The notes: generated by a model from the sequence alone, not told the origin. 64,000 nt of DNA from Maridesulfovibrio ferrireducens (GCF_900101105.1 NZ_FNGA01000004.1:1-64000); one strand, 5' to 3'. Counted from the stretch's first letter, positions 7,627 through 16,817 are shown. Translations and numbers: made by a program.

Positions 7627-8361
7627 TTACAGCATGGAACGTAGAATGCAAACTGAACCTGCCAACACGATGATGCACATTAGCACGCGTCTGAAGGTTG
7701 CAAGGTTTATGTGTTTTACAACTGGAAATGCACAAAGAGTCCCGATTATGGTGGCAGGCACTCCGTACATGGCATATTCCAGTACATGCGGAGTATATAA
7801 TCCTGCTCCGAATTGCAGGGCGCAGGTCATGGTGCCTCTGATAACGAAGAATACCCCGAGTGTTCCTAGAAATACTCGAGGTTGCCAGCCGACATACAGC
7901 CCGTATGCCCCAATGGGGGGGCCGTCGAATGATATAGCTGTTCCAAGGAGTCCAGCGCCGAATCCGGCTGCTCCGCCGCGCGACCATGATTCTTTTCGTG
8001 CTTCTTTCACTTTATATGTGTGCTGCCAATAGACGTAGTAGAGCAGCAATGCACCAACTCCCCCTTGTAATATAGCTCCTGAAACATATTGAAGGATAAA
8101 CAGTCCGGCAAAAGCTCCGGGCAGAGACCCGACCAGCATGGGCCACAACGCAGACACGCGACAGTAGCGGAAATGCATACAGGCGATACAGCCGTCCATG
8201 ACAACATTCAATATGCAGCTGAGCGGGATAAGCTCATGCATGGGGATGAAGATGGAAGCGATCGGTACTGCGACCATTGCTCCGCCTATGCCGCTGACGC
8301 CGGAAACAAACCCGCCGATAAGCCACGCGAAGAAAACAAAAATAGATATGGAATCAGGCAT
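7627..8361 (-). CDS. TauE/SafE-family membrane exporter
   Basis: This 244-residue, very hydrophobic protein has about seven or eight predicted membrane segments and two homologous halves with the family's GFVSGVSGIGGAMVAVP and GLLGTAISFDGPPIGAY loops. TauE/SafE proteins are putative exporters of sulfite or organosulfur anions, but the family is broad and the substrate cannot be read from sequence. It lies 25 bp downstream of a DUF4125 gene on the same strand, so the two are probably cotranscribed. Its nearness to the glycyl radical locus makes a link to a small-anion product possible, but the two transcripts converge and the link is only inference. Confidence 0.82.
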   Translation of the reverse strand: MPDSISIFVFFAWLIGGFVSGVSGIGGAMVAVPIASIFIPMHELIPLSCILNVVMDGCIACMHFRYCRVSALWPMLVGSLPGAFAGLFILQYVSGAILQGGVGALLLYYVYWQHTYKVKEARKESWSRGGAAGFGAGLLGTAISFDGPPIGAYGLYVGWQPRVFLGTLGVFFVIRGTMTCALQFGAGLYTPHVLEYAMYGVPATIIGTLCAFPVVKHINLATFRRVLMCIIVLAGSVCILRSML

Positions 8362-8386
8362 CTGACATTTTCTCCATGCTAGGCGG

Positions 8387-8941
8387 CTAGCGTGCTGTCA
8401 GTTTTGTTTCACAATCCTGCAACGAAGCGTAGCCCAGTTTGCGCATCAGCAGTTCGTAGCGTTCACGAACAAGATTGCGGAGTTCCTGTTGCGCTGATTT
8501 CATGTAGTCGTAGTACTCGATTATTGTAGCGGCGGAGTAAGTCTGGAGTTCACAGCCTAGATAACGGCAGAAACTTTCATGTCCATCGGGCTGAACACTT
8601 CTGGGAAATTGAGCCGCGACTTCTTTGCGCCATTCACTTTCAATTTGAACAATCTCTTTTATTTGAGGGGAGTTGCTGATGGTCGGAATTAATGATTCCA
8701 TTAGGGCATATTTTTCGGTCATAAAATTACGGCCCTCTTTTTCCGCTTGTTTGAGATCATATTTGTAGGAGTTTAGAAAGGAGTTCGGCAGCACTCCGTG
8801 AGTCATTTCCCGCATGATGCGGAAAGATTCTGGGAGTTCCTGACATTGCGATGTGCCTCCGCGGTTTTTTACTGCCAGAAACATGTTCAGCTCGCGGTCG
8901 ATAATTTCATTGATAAGAGTTTCGCGGTATTTATTGGTCAT
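8387..8941 (-). CDS. DUF4125 family protein
   Basis: This is a soluble, mostly helical protein of 184 residues. The family hallmarks are visible: EIIDRELNMFLAVKNRGGTSQCQ near the N-terminus, an EGRNFMTEKYALM core, and a C-terminal LQTYSAATIIEYY / GYASL stretch. Members are found mainly in anaerobes and have no established function. The start has a good ribosome site (GGGAGGACATT before ATG). It is probably the first gene of a two-gene operon with the TauE-type exporter. Confidence 0.8.
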   Translation of the reverse strand: MTNKYRETLINEIIDRELNMFLAVKNRGGTSQCQELPESFRIMREMTHGVLPNSFLNSYKYDLKQAEKEGRNFMTEKYALMESLIPTISNSPQIKEIVQIESEWRKEVAAQFPRSVQPDGHESFCRYLGCELQTYSAATIIEYYDYMKSAQQELRNLVRERYELLMRKLGYASLQDCETKLTAR

Positions 8942-8960
8942 AATGTCCTCCCGGATTATT

Positions 8961-9056
8961 ATGAAATATTGTGAGTGCGGTATTAGTAGTCATTGTCCGG
9001 TTTGTTCAAATGAAAAAAAGAACTTGCGGGCGCTGTGCAAAGCCGGTGCCGTTTAA
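8961..9056 (+). CDS. Possible 31-residue zinc-knuckle microprotein
   Basis: ATG at 8961 opens a 31-residue frame with the pattern CxC-x5-CxxC (Cys4, Cys6, Cys12, Cys15) plus a later Cys26, a basic middle and a TAA stop. The cysteine spacing is what makes it worth listing. There is no clear ribosome site, and it lies divergently in the 5' region of the DUF4125 gene, so it may be chance. Confidence 0.3.
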   Translation: MKYCECGISSHCPVCSNEKKNLRALCKAGAV

Positions 9057-9623
9057 GCTTTTAGTTTCATCTATAAGGTAGGAGATTTCTTTTATTTCGT
9101 ATTTGTCTAATATAATTGATAAATATCATGTGTGTGTTTTTTTGTTTTTTTTGGTACCAACTACTGTGTCTGTTTCGTACAAAAAAAAAGAATCAAAAAA
9201 GAAAAATTTTTTAAGAAAAAGATACATATTTTTTAACTATACATTTGTACTTTTAGGTTCAGTTATAAAAAACTCTTTATTTTTAATGAGATATGGCAAT
9301 GGTGAATAAATTCACTAACTGGCATCCTATTTGCTTTATATCGAGGCAGTAGCTGGCAAAGCTGCTTTCAACTGAAGTGCTGAAGGGTGCAGAGGTTTCG
9401 TTCACCTCTCTACAGTCAAAGAAAGGTCAGTTGCCGCATGGTGTGGTTGCTTGGAGGAGTATGACCTTTTGATGTCTCGACGTAATAAGGGATAACGCCA
9501 TATGGCAGAAGGGTTGTAGAAAAGCATCATTGCTCTGAAATATAGGAGTGAGTGCTTTCTGTAAGTCTGTCCGGGAAATCCGGGGATATCTGCCTAGAAT
9601 TCATTAAATAAAAGAGAAAGGTA
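9057..9623 (+). other. Structured leader upstream of the APC permease gene
   Basis: The first half (to about 9300) is AT-rich with homopolymer runs and no gene. From about 9310 base composition changes and several hairpins appear: AGTAGC/GCTGCT near 9350-9370, AGAGGT/ACCTCT near 9390-9415, and an 8-bp helix AAAGGTCA/TGACCTTT (about 9422-9470) enclosing CCGCA/TGTGG. A palindrome GCCATATGGC lies near 9500. The layout suggests a 5' regulatory RNA for the permease, but it matches no riboswitch class I can name. Confidence 0.4.
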
Positions 9624-11135
9624 ATGTCAAAAGAACAGTTGAAATTGAATAAATCGCTTTCGCCGTCACAGGTTTGGGCACTGGCTTTGGGGTCCATTGT
9701 CGGGTGGGGATGTTTTGTGCTGCCCGGAGACATGTTTTTGCCGCAGGCCGGTATTCTCGGCACCTTGATCGGTTTTGTCGTAGGTGCAATTCTCATTTGT
9801 TTTGTGGCTGTTTGTTATAGTTATATGATTAAATACGCCCCTGTTGCCGGTGGAGCTTTTGCCTATGCCTATGTGGGGTATGGACCCACGGCTGCTTTTG
9901 TCTGTGGTTGGGCTCTTGTTCTTGGATATGTTGCCATCATTGGTATTGATGTAGCTGCATTGGCACTTATCTTTCGTTTTCTTTTCCCGGGTGTTTTTGA
10001 ATTCGGATCGCTTTACTTCATCGCCGGATGGGAAGTTTATACGGGTGAGGTTCTCCTCATGACTACAGCAACCCTCCTATTCGGATGGATGAACTACCGC
10101 GGCACCAGTTTTGCCGGTAAATTTCAGGTTGTTCTCACCGTGTTGCTCACCCTCGGCATTGTAGCCTTGTTCACTGGGTCGGCTTCGCTTGAGACTGCTC
10201 AAATTGGTAATTTGTATCCGCTGTTCGCAGAACACCGCACTACATTATCCTGTGTCCTTACTATTTTTGCTATTTCCCCCTTCCTTTTTGCTGGTTTCGA
10301 TACAGTCCCGCAGGCTGCCGAAGAATTTACATTTAAACCGGAGCGTGCGCGTAACATAATGATCGTCGCTATTCTCTGCGGTGTTGTTCTCTACAGTCTT
10401 GTTACTCTTGCTGTCGGTATTGCCATTCCTTATCCTGAAATGCTTGCAAAGATGGATGTCATGCGCGCCAGCGGTGGTACTGCATGGGCAACTGGTGAAG
10501 TAGCATCTATGGCCTTCGGTAAAATGGGTGCTGTCGTGCTTGCCTGCGCTGTTATGGGAGCTGTCTGTACTGGAATCAATGGTTTTTATATCGCCACTTC
10601 CCGTTTACTTCTCAGCATGGCTCGCGGTCGCATTCTGCCTGCATGGTTCGGTGATATTCATCCCGTATACCGTTCACCTTACAAAGCGATTCTGTTCACT
10701 ATCGCTATTGTTTTGCTGACTCCTTTTGCCGGTCGCTCTGTGGTTGTCTGGATTGTTGATATGAGTTCCGTGGGAACAGGTATCGGTTATCTTTTCTCCT
10801 GTCTCGCAGCCCGTCGCGTTCTGCTCGGCAGTCCTGCCGTGGAAGATAGATCCATGCGCATGTTCTGTTGTATAATGGGAACAATTACCGCTTTGCTGTG
10901 TATTGGTCTGTTGCTTATTCCCGGTTCTCCAGCTTGTATCGGTGAAGCTTCCCGCTGGTGCATGGTGGCTTGGACTGGTATGGGCGTGTTCTTTTATTTC
11001 TCTAACAAGTCCGAATGGGCAAAGCTGCCTGAAGCTGAGCTTCGTGCCAACATCTTGGGCCGTACAGATATTCCCGTATTCTTTAAAACTAAAGAACCAC
11101 AGGGGCTGGTCCAAACAGAAGGTGCTTCCGATTAG
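9624..11135 (+). CDS. APC-superfamily amino acid permease
   Basis: This 503-residue inner-membrane transporter has about 12 membrane segments. The first carries the APC signature LGSIVGWGCFVLPGD, where unwound glycines bind the amino-acid backbone. PVAGGAFAYAYVGYGP (helix 3) and FAGFDTVPQAAEEF (helix 6) are also typical, and the conserved loop MARGRILPAWFGDIHP is present. It is closest by pattern to the amino acid/polyamine branch, but the substrate cannot be assigned. The gene stands alone behind a long structured leader and ends at a strong terminator, which suggests regulation at the RNA level. Ribosome site: GAAAGG close to ATG. Confidence 0.88.
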   Translation: MSKEQLKLNKSLSPSQVWALALGSIVGWGCFVLPGDMFLPQAGILGTLIGFVVGAILICFVAVCYSYMIKYAPVAGGAFAYAYVGYGPTAAFVCGWALVLGYVAIIGIDVAALALIFRFLFPGVFEFGSLYFIAGWEVYTGEVLLMTTATLLFGWMNYRGTSFAGKFQVVLTVLLTLGIVALFTGSASLETAQIGNLYPLFAEHRTTLSCVLTIFAISPFLFAGFDTVPQAAEEFTFKPERARNIMIVAILCGVVLYSLVTLAVGIAIPYPEMLAKMDVMRASGGTAWATGEVASMAFGKMGAVVLACAVMGAVCTGINGFYIATSRLLLSMARGRILPAWFGDIHPVYRSPYKAILFTIAIVLLTPFAGRSVVVWIVDMSSVGTGIGYLFSCLAARRVLLGSPAVEDRSMRMFCCIMGTITALLCIGLLLIPGSPACIGEASRWCMVAWTGMGVFFYFSNKSEWAKLPEAELRANILGRTDIPVFFKTKEPQGLVQTEGASD

Positions 11136-11170
11136 CATTTATGCAAATCCGGAATACTTGATCAATAATG

Positions 11171-11207
11171 AAACCCCGCTTCTTTTAGGAGCGGGGTTTT
11201 ACTTTTT
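11171..11207 (+). terminator. Terminator of the permease gene
   Basis: The 10-bp stem AAACCCCGCT/AGCGGGGTTT is followed by T-rich sequence. Confidence 0.9.
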
Positions 11208-11230
11208 TTAATTGGAATGAAAAAAGCGCA

Positions 11231-11266
11231 AAAAAAAGGTCCTACGATGATTAATCGTAAGACCTT
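11231..11266 (-). terminator. Terminator of tRNA-Pro(GGG)
   Basis: On the minus strand a hairpin AAGGTCTTACGA...TCGTAGGACCTT is followed by a run of T residues, directly downstream of the tRNA. Confidence 0.85.
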
Positions 11267-11275
11267 AAAATTTCT

Positions 11276-11352
<77 letters not shown>

Positions 11353-11454
11353 ACTCGGAGAAAAATAATTATTGAATACTTTCGTATAAGTCAACGTTTT
11401 TATGAAGAAGGTTGATTAACTGTGTTATATTTTAATTAATTATAAAGTTTGAGA

Positions 11455-12966
11455 TTAGTTGGGGGATGGAATGGTAATTTCTGTTTGAGGGGTACATTGC
11501 GAATCTTCTAAAGCAAGGCTGACAATATCGGCCGGTAATGTTTTTTTGGGTTTTACGCCAAGTTCTTTCAGAAGCTCAGTTTGCCTAATGATATTTCCTT
11601 TCCCCGAAGTCAGTTTGTTGAAAGCGTTATCGTATGCATTTTGCGCTTGATTTAAACGCTCTCCAACCTTTGTAAGATCTTCTACAAAACCGACAAATTT
11701 ATTATATAGTTCAGCTCCCCGGTGGGCAATTTCCTGAGCGTTCCGGCTTTGCTGCTCCTGCCGCCACAAGTGCGCGACAGTGCGGATAACGAAGAGCAGA
11801 GTGCTTGGGCTGACGATCAGTACGTTTTTATTCCACGCGTCCTGCCATAAGGTTGCATCCTGAGTGCTGCCGAGAATGAAAGCCGATTCAATCGGTACAA
11901 ACATTATCACAAAATCCAAGGATTCCAAGCCGTATAGTAACTGATAGTTTTTGCCTGATAATCCTTTGATGTGAGAGCGCATGGATTCCAGATGACGTTT
12001 AACAGCGTCCTTTCGTTTGTTGTCATCTTCAGCGTTAACGTAATCATTGTAGGCATTGAGTGATACTTTTGCATCAACTATGAGATGTCTGCTGTCGGGC
12101 AGGTGAATAACAACATCAGGTTGTGCCCGTGAACCGTCATTTCTGGTGTGGTTTTCCTGAACATCATATTCCTGTCCTTTACGCAGTCCCGACATTTCGA
12201 GGACTCGTTCTAAAATCAGTTCACCCCAGTTTCCCTGCGTTTTGGACTGTCCTTTCAGGGCTTTGGTCAAGTTATGAGCGTCCGATGACAGTTGACGGTT
12301 AAGATCCATCAATTGTTTTACCTGTTCAGACAGGGCACTTCGGTCTTTACTTTCCTGAAAATAGACTTCTTCAACTTTACCCTGAAAATCACCAAGCTTT
12401 GTTTTCAAAGGAGTTAGAAGCTGGGTTAGATTTGTCTGATTTTGTTCAGTGAATTTTTTGGATTTTTCTTCGAGAATTTCATTTGCGAGAGTTTTGAACT
12501 GGTTGGAAAGTTCTTCTTTCGCTTCGGTTAACAGAATGAGTTTTTCACTGCTTTGCTTCCGTTCATTATCAAGTTCGGTTTTAATTTTTGTAAGTCTACT
12601 TAAAAGTATTTGTCTGTCTTCAGAAAATTTGTTTCGTTCAACTCTAAGATCTTCAATAGATTTATCTGCTCTGCTGATTTGGAGCAGCTGTGCGCTGATT
12701 GTTGATCCGGTTGATCCGTTTTTTTCACGCAGATCTGCAAGATCATGGTTAAGCTCAGATATTTCGTCTTGAGCTTCAGCTAATTCCAGACTCAGTTCTG
12801 GGATACGTTTCAGCCGTTCTTCCAGTTGAGCCTGCTGGTTTTGAGCGCGGAGGTTAGCCAGTGTCATCCGGTGAGAATGAACAAGCATTGCTATGATGGT
12901 GCCGACAATTAATCCAGCTAAAAACAGAAAGGGTTCTACAGGCAAAGTATATATGTATTCGATCAC
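11455..12966 (-). CDS. rmuC: DNA recombination protein RmuC
   Basis: The 503-residue protein has one N-terminal membrane segment (residues about 10-27), a long coiled coil (about 30-190), and the conserved C-terminal RmuC domain with GNWGELILERVLEMSGL, HLPDSRHLIVDAKVSL and the VPIESAF stretch. This domain has a PD-(D/E)XK-like fold. RmuC is a membrane-anchored protein that limits DNA inversion and rearrangement at repeats. It is a single gene transcribed away from the GGDEF gene, and its length is normal for the family. Confidence 0.93.
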   Translation of the reverse strand: MIEYIYTLPVEPFLFLAGLIVGTIIAMLVHSHRMTLANLRAQNQQAQLEERLKRIPELSLELAEAQDEISELNHDLADLREKNGSTGSTISAQLLQISRADKSIEDLRVERNKFSEDRQILLSRLTKIKTELDNERKQSSEKLILLTEAKEELSNQFKTLANEILEEKSKKFTEQNQTNLTQLLTPLKTKLGDFQGKVEEVYFQESKDRSALSEQVKQLMDLNRQLSSDAHNLTKALKGQSKTQGNWGELILERVLEMSGLRKGQEYDVQENHTRNDGSRAQPDVVIHLPDSRHLIVDAKVSLNAYNDYVNAEDDNKRKDAVKRHLESMRSHIKGLSGKNYQLLYGLESLDFVIMFVPIESAFILGSTQDATLWQDAWNKNVLIVSPSTLLFVIRTVAHLWRQEQQSRNAQEIAHRGAELYNKFVGFVEDLTKVGERLNQAQNAYDNAFNKLTSGKGNIIRQTELLKELGVKPKKTLPADIVSLALEDSQCTPQTEITIPSPN

Positions 12967-13096
12967 AGCGTTTTTCCTTGAATATTAGTCATGTTGCTTT
13001 TCAGGGTTTAGGTCGCTGTTCTATAATTTTTGATGTGGATTAACAAGCGTGTGTAAGAAGTGGATTTTTTTGTATTGAGAATGAACGGTATAAGCT

Positions 13097-14965
13097 TTAA
13101 AAATTTTTGTCCGTATAATCATTTTCCGCAAACGCGTAGCCGTTTTTCCCGGTCTTTTTAATCGAGTACATGGCTTCGTCAGCTTGTTTGATGAGTTTTT
13201 CAACATCATTTTTTGCACAGGATGCAGAGCATACTGCGATTCCTACACTGGCGCCGACGGTGACTTGTTTGTCTTCGTGAACAAACGGCATTGCAATGGA
13301 TTTAACTATTTTTTCAGCAATCTGTTCCATGTCGTTTTTTGAGTTCAACTCATTTAATACGATCAGAAATTCATCTCCGCCGATTCGAGCTACTGTATCA
13401 ACCTTTCGTACGCAGGAAAGTAATCTCGTCGCTGTTTCTTTCAGAACCATATCACCCGCATCATGCCCCAGTGTGTCGTTGACATTTTTAAAGCCGTCGA
13501 GGTCCACGAACATTACAGCCGTCATCAATTCCTTGCGTGTCGCTATGGCAAAGGCCATTCCAACGCGGTCTTTGGCTAGTTTTAAGGTTGGCAACCCAGT
13601 CAAAACATCGTGTGTTGCCATGTGGCGTATTTGTTCTTCAGTATTTTTCTGATCAGTTACGTCCCAGTTTACCCCGGTCATTCGTAAGGGATTATTTTTT
13701 GCGTCGCGCTCAGCCTTTGCGGCGGCATGAATATATTTGATTCCTCCGTCGGAAGTAATGATTCGGAACTCGGTATCGAAAGTACCCTTTCCTTCGACGG
13801 CAGCCTTAAGTTTGGCTTCGGCTTCTTCTGCGTCCTCGGTGTGAAGAGCGCTGCTCCATGTTTCATAACTTGGGTTGATGTCCGTTGGAACATCATACAG
13901 CTCATACATTCGCTCATTCCATGTTAGCGTATTTGTTGTGACATCCCATTCCCATATACCTATCTTTCCGGCTTTTGCAGCCAGAGTAAGGCGGGCAGAT
14001 GCGTGTTGAAGATTTCTTGTTGTTTTTTCATGATTTTGAATTTCGAATTTCAGTGTTTTTTGAGTGGAATAAGTTCTCCACGCCTCTGATGATGTTTTTT
14101 GAAATAGATGAACAATGAATGAAATTAAAATTGTTAAGATAGAGCCAACCAATAGTGCGATTGCTGGGTGAAGATTGTTGTGGTGATCAAAGAAAAATTG
14201 AGTAGGGCGGCATGAGATTGTTACTTTGTGTCCCATAACAATGGTCGATGTGGTTGCATCGAAGGGGGTAGCCTGCAACATGTCCCACCCTTTTTGACTG
14301 TAAACAGTAGTACCGTCTATATCGACGCATATTTTGAAATCACTAAGGTCATTGGGTGTATCGTCTGTTAGGAAAACGTGATTTAACCACGGTTTGATTC
14401 GAAAAACGACCGAGAGGAATCCATCGAAATTTTGTTTAATATAAATAGGAAAATAGATGATAAAACCTTTGCCGCCTTGTACTAAATCAAGAGATTTAGA
14501 CATTGTAGGCGTTCTCGCGTTTTTAGCTTGTTCAAGTGCAGTTCTCCGATTTTTTTCAAAACCTAGATCTATGCCCACAGCCTTCTCGTTTCCTGCTAAA
14601 GGAACGATCCATTTTACATGCAGGGTTTTGTCGACCCATCCAATAGCCTGAAAGCCCGGCCAATCGTTAATATAATGTCCTGCATCATTAATAAAACTGG
14701 CTTCAGGTGTTCCCCCGCTGAATTCCCATCGATTAACAATGCGTTGCAAAGCAGGAACTCGGGAACGAATATCAGCTTGAATATTTGCCGAAAGTTTTTC
14801 GGTATATTGCATAACCATATTATGCTGATTAGATAAATCTTCCTCTCTGAGTGTCCACCAGAAAACAAGAACTAGAGAAAAAAGGAGTACGCCGATAAGT
14901 ATGGGCAGCCATAGGGTATTGATTCGCGGTTCGGTGGCGTGTGTATTGTCTATTTCTGTATCCAT
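13097..14965 (-). CDS. Diguanylate cyclase with CHASE sensor and PAS domain
   Basis: This 622-residue membrane protein has a first membrane helix at about 18-38, a periplasmic CHASE domain (about 75-255, with PGFQAIGWVD), and a second helix at about 268-290. A PAS/PAC unit at about 335-445 ends MTGVNWDVTDQK. The GGDEF domain (about 455-615) has intact GGDEF in ARIGGDEF and the inhibitory RxxD site (RKVD, five residues before). It should therefore make c-di-GMP with product inhibition, responding to an extracellular ligand. There is no EAL domain. It stands alone. Confidence 0.92.
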   Translation of the reverse strand: MDTEIDNTHATEPRINTLWLPILIGVLLFSLVLVFWWTLREEDLSNQHNMVMQYTEKLSANIQADIRSRVPALQRIVNRWEFSGGTPEASFINDAGHYINDWPGFQAIGWVDKTLHVKWIVPLAGNEKAVGIDLGFEKNRRTALEQAKNARTPTMSKSLDLVQGGKGFIIYFPIYIKQNFDGFLSVVFRIKPWLNHVFLTDDTPNDLSDFKICVDIDGTTVYSQKGWDMLQATPFDATTSTIVMGHKVTISCRPTQFFFDHHNNLHPAIALLVGSILTILISFIVHLFQKTSSEAWRTYSTQKTLKFEIQNHEKTTRNLQHASARLTLAAKAGKIGIWEWDVTTNTLTWNERMYELYDVPTDINPSYETWSSALHTEDAEEAEAKLKAAVEGKGTFDTEFRIITSDGGIKYIHAAAKAERDAKNNPLRMTGVNWDVTDQKNTEEQIRHMATHDVLTGLPTLKLAKDRVGMAFAIATRKELMTAVMFVDLDGFKNVNDTLGHDAGDMVLKETATRLLSCVRKVDTVARIGGDEFLIVLNELNSKNDMEQIAEKIVKSIAMPFVHEDKQVTVGASVGIAVCSASCAKNDVEKLIKQADEAMYSIKKTGKNGYAFAENDYTDKNF

Positions 14966-15429
14966 AACTTATTATGTTTAACCTGTTTAAAAGGTAATAT
15001 CTTGCAAAAAACGGGCTCGCATCATCACTTGTTGATGTATGAACAACTTTTTTATCCTTTTATATTTAATCATAACTTTCGATGTGGGTCTAGACTTGTC
15101 TATATATTGAGCCGTTGCTTTTAGTTTAGGTAATTAATGCCGCTTCGAAGACTCAGTTAGACATGTCAGAAGATGTTTGCGGTGAAATATTTGAGTTTTT
15201 AAATTTTAATTAACCGTAAAGATAAATCCGTATTTTTGATTAAAATATAATGATAGCAGGGTGTTCTCATTTGATGTGAGACACCCTTTTTTTACGCTTA
15301 AATCTCGCTTTATTTTTCTTAACTTTTCTTAACAAAATGTGGGGCATATATTGCTGAACTCTTGTTCATGGAAAAGTATGGAGCTTTTTTCCCGTACTTC
15401 ATCTTCAAACATGAGCAAGGAGGACGGAC
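14966..15429. other. Intergenic region between the GGDEF and EF-hand genes
   Basis: This 464-bp AT-rich region holds the upstream sequences of both divergent genes. A plus-strand terminator-like hairpin at 15258-15294 is not preceded by any gene I can see, so either an untranslated RNA ends there or it is an attenuator ahead of the EF-hand gene. Confidence 0.5.
15258..15294 (+). terminator. Orphan terminator upstream of the EF-hand gene
   Basis: The hairpin GGGTGT(T)CTCA / TGAGACACCC is followed by seven T residues on the plus strand. No plus-strand gene lies upstream within about 2 kb. Confidence 0.75.
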
Positions 15430-16251
15430 ATGAGTATTTCTGGTGTTGGTAGCTATATGAATTCGAGTATGTCGCCCGATATGATGGCCCAGATGCGGGG
15501 AACGCGTGAGGGCGGGAGTAAGGAAGATTTTGTAAGCTCGGTATTTGAAAAAAAAGACAGTGACGGAAACGGTTTGCTTAGTCTGGAAGAAACCGGAATG
15601 AACGAAGATATGTTTACCTCTGTTGATACAGATGGTGACAGCAATGTTTCAGAAGAAGAAGTTTTAGCTGATATGCAAAAGCGCCATGAAGAAAAGGCGC
15701 GGATGGGCGAACTCAGCACGATGATGCAGGGCGGTGGCAAAGATCAGGGCGGGCAGGAAAATTTATTAGATTCGTTTATGGATGAGCTGGATCTTGATGG
15801 TGATAGCCAGATAAGCATGGAAGAAAGTGGTTTAACTGAAGATCTGTTCAATGTGCTTGATAGTGATAGCGACGGTAATATTTCCGGTGAAGAACTAAAA
15901 TCTGCCATGAGTCCTCCTGAGGGAATGGAAGCAATGGTTTCTGCCGCATCTGGAGGCTCAGGAGGTGCTGAAAGCTCCTCTTCAAGTGAGGATGATGTTG
16001 AATATGACGAATACGATTTGAATCAAGATGGTGTCGTTTCTACTGAAGAATTGCGACAGGCTTTCAAAAATGGTGATCAGAGTCTTGCAAGTGTTTTTGG
16101 TCAAAATGAAGGTCAAGGTTTAGGCGGTCGGGGCGCTGGGGGTGAAAGAGGGGGCATAGATGCACAGTCTTCGCTGACAAGAATGGCAATGCGTGCGTAT
16201 CAGGAGCAGAATAGCGAAACATACACAGGATCTCAGGGAGTAGTTATTTAG
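15430..16251 (+). CDS. EF-hand calcium-binding protein
   Basis: The 273-residue acidic protein has five EF-hand loops: DSDGNGLLSLEE, DTDGDSNVSEEE, DLDGDSQISMEE, DSDSDGNISGEE and DLNQDGVVSTEE. Each has Asp at positions 1 and 3 and Glu at 12, so all should bind calcium. There is no signal peptide. The protein starts with a Gly/Ser-rich segment and has Gly/Ser linkers between loop pairs, with a Gln/Gly-rich tail. EF-hand proteins of this kind are common in Desulfovibrionales but their targets are unknown. The ribosome site AAGGAGGAC is strong, suggesting high expression. Its own terminator follows. Confidence 0.85.
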   Translation: MSISGVGSYMNSSMSPDMMAQMRGTREGGSKEDFVSSVFEKKDSDGNGLLSLEETGMNEDMFTSVDTDGDSNVSEEEVLADMQKRHEEKARMGELSTMMQGGGKDQGGQENLLDSFMDELDLDGDSQISMEESGLTEDLFNVLDSDSDGNISGEELKSAMSPPEGMEAMVSAASGGSGGAESSSSSEDDVEYDEYDLNQDGVVSTEELRQAFKNGDQSLASVFGQNEGQGLGGRGAGGERGGIDAQSSLTRMAMRAYQEQNSETYTGSQGVVI

Positions 16252-16297
16252 TTTACTTCATTAAGTAGACTGCTCTTCGTTATTGCAAAAAAGTAAA

Positions 16298-16333
16298 AAG
16301 CTCACAAATATTACATCTGTGAGCTTTTTGTTT
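16298..16333 (+). terminator. Terminator of the EF-hand gene
   Basis: The stem AAAAAGCTCACA/TGTGAGCTTTTT is followed by TTTG and further T residues. Confidence 0.88.
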
Positions 16334-16428
16334 TTTGGTTAAGCGAGTGAAAGTGAATTATATTTTTTTTGGGGGGGGGCAGGGTCTAGAATAGATATGT
16401 TAAATTGACTTAAGAGTTGTTCGTGTTG

Positions 16429-16587
16429 TTATAAATAATCGTTTGATGCAGGAATGCAATTTCCACATTTTTCACATTTAACGGATCTGTTTTTATCTGC
16501 CGGTTTGATTGTCTGTCTGTGACCGCATTTACAACACTTACGCTTGCGGTGGATGACGGCTTTAATAGCTGAGTAGATTCCCCACAT
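16429..16587 (-). CDS. Small zinc-ribbon protein (52 residues)
   Basis: An ATG at 16587 with AAGGA about 11 bp upstream opens a 52-residue frame ending TAA at 16429. The protein is basic and has two cysteine clusters: KCCKCGH (Cys18, 19, 21 and His) and CEKCGNC (Cys39, 42, 45). This is a rubredoxin-knuckle zinc ribbon. No function is known. It could bind nucleic acid or act as a partner subunit. It is too short for many gene callers, but the start signal and cysteine pattern support it. Confidence 0.6.
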   Translation of the reverse strand: MWGIYSAIKAVIHRKRKCCKCGHRQTIKPADKNRSVKCEKCGNCIPASNDYL

Positions 16588-16730
16588 AATGTATACATCC
16601 TTCTTGATAGTCTGTTCCTGCGAGGGAAAGTCTTTTTGATTGTTGTTTTGTGAAGTTGATAAATAGTGCTGAATCCAACAGTTAAAATGTATACGTCTTG
16701 ATGGGGAATGACAACGTATACCGTAAAAGA

Positions 16731-16767
16731 AAAAGGCTTACGCCGAGTTAATGGTGTAAGCCTTTGA
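16731..16767 (-). terminator. Terminator of the glpR gene
   Basis: On the minus strand AAAGGCTTAC...GTAAGCCTTT is followed by TTCTTTT, 50 bp past the repressor's stop codon. Confidence 0.8.
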
Positions 16768-16817
16768 ATTAATTGTTTGTGGTGTAGATATGTTTAAATA
16801 GGGAGCTATTATCTGTT

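Noticed and set aside
7319-7987. 222-codon minus-strand frame across the end of the activator and the exporter
   Set aside because: It overlaps two supported genes and has no family pattern.
9103-9309. 68-codon frame before the permease leader
   Set aside because: It comes from homopolymer A/T runs, has no ribosome site and low complexity.
9360-9480. Resemblance of the permease leader to a lysine riboswitch
   Set aside because: Only a short GAAGGGTGCAGAG stretch matches; the conserved core and helix order do not.
16371-16379. Run of nine G residues after eight T residues
   Set aside because: It lies in non-coding DNA between genes and is not placed to change a promoter spacing or reading frame that I can identify.
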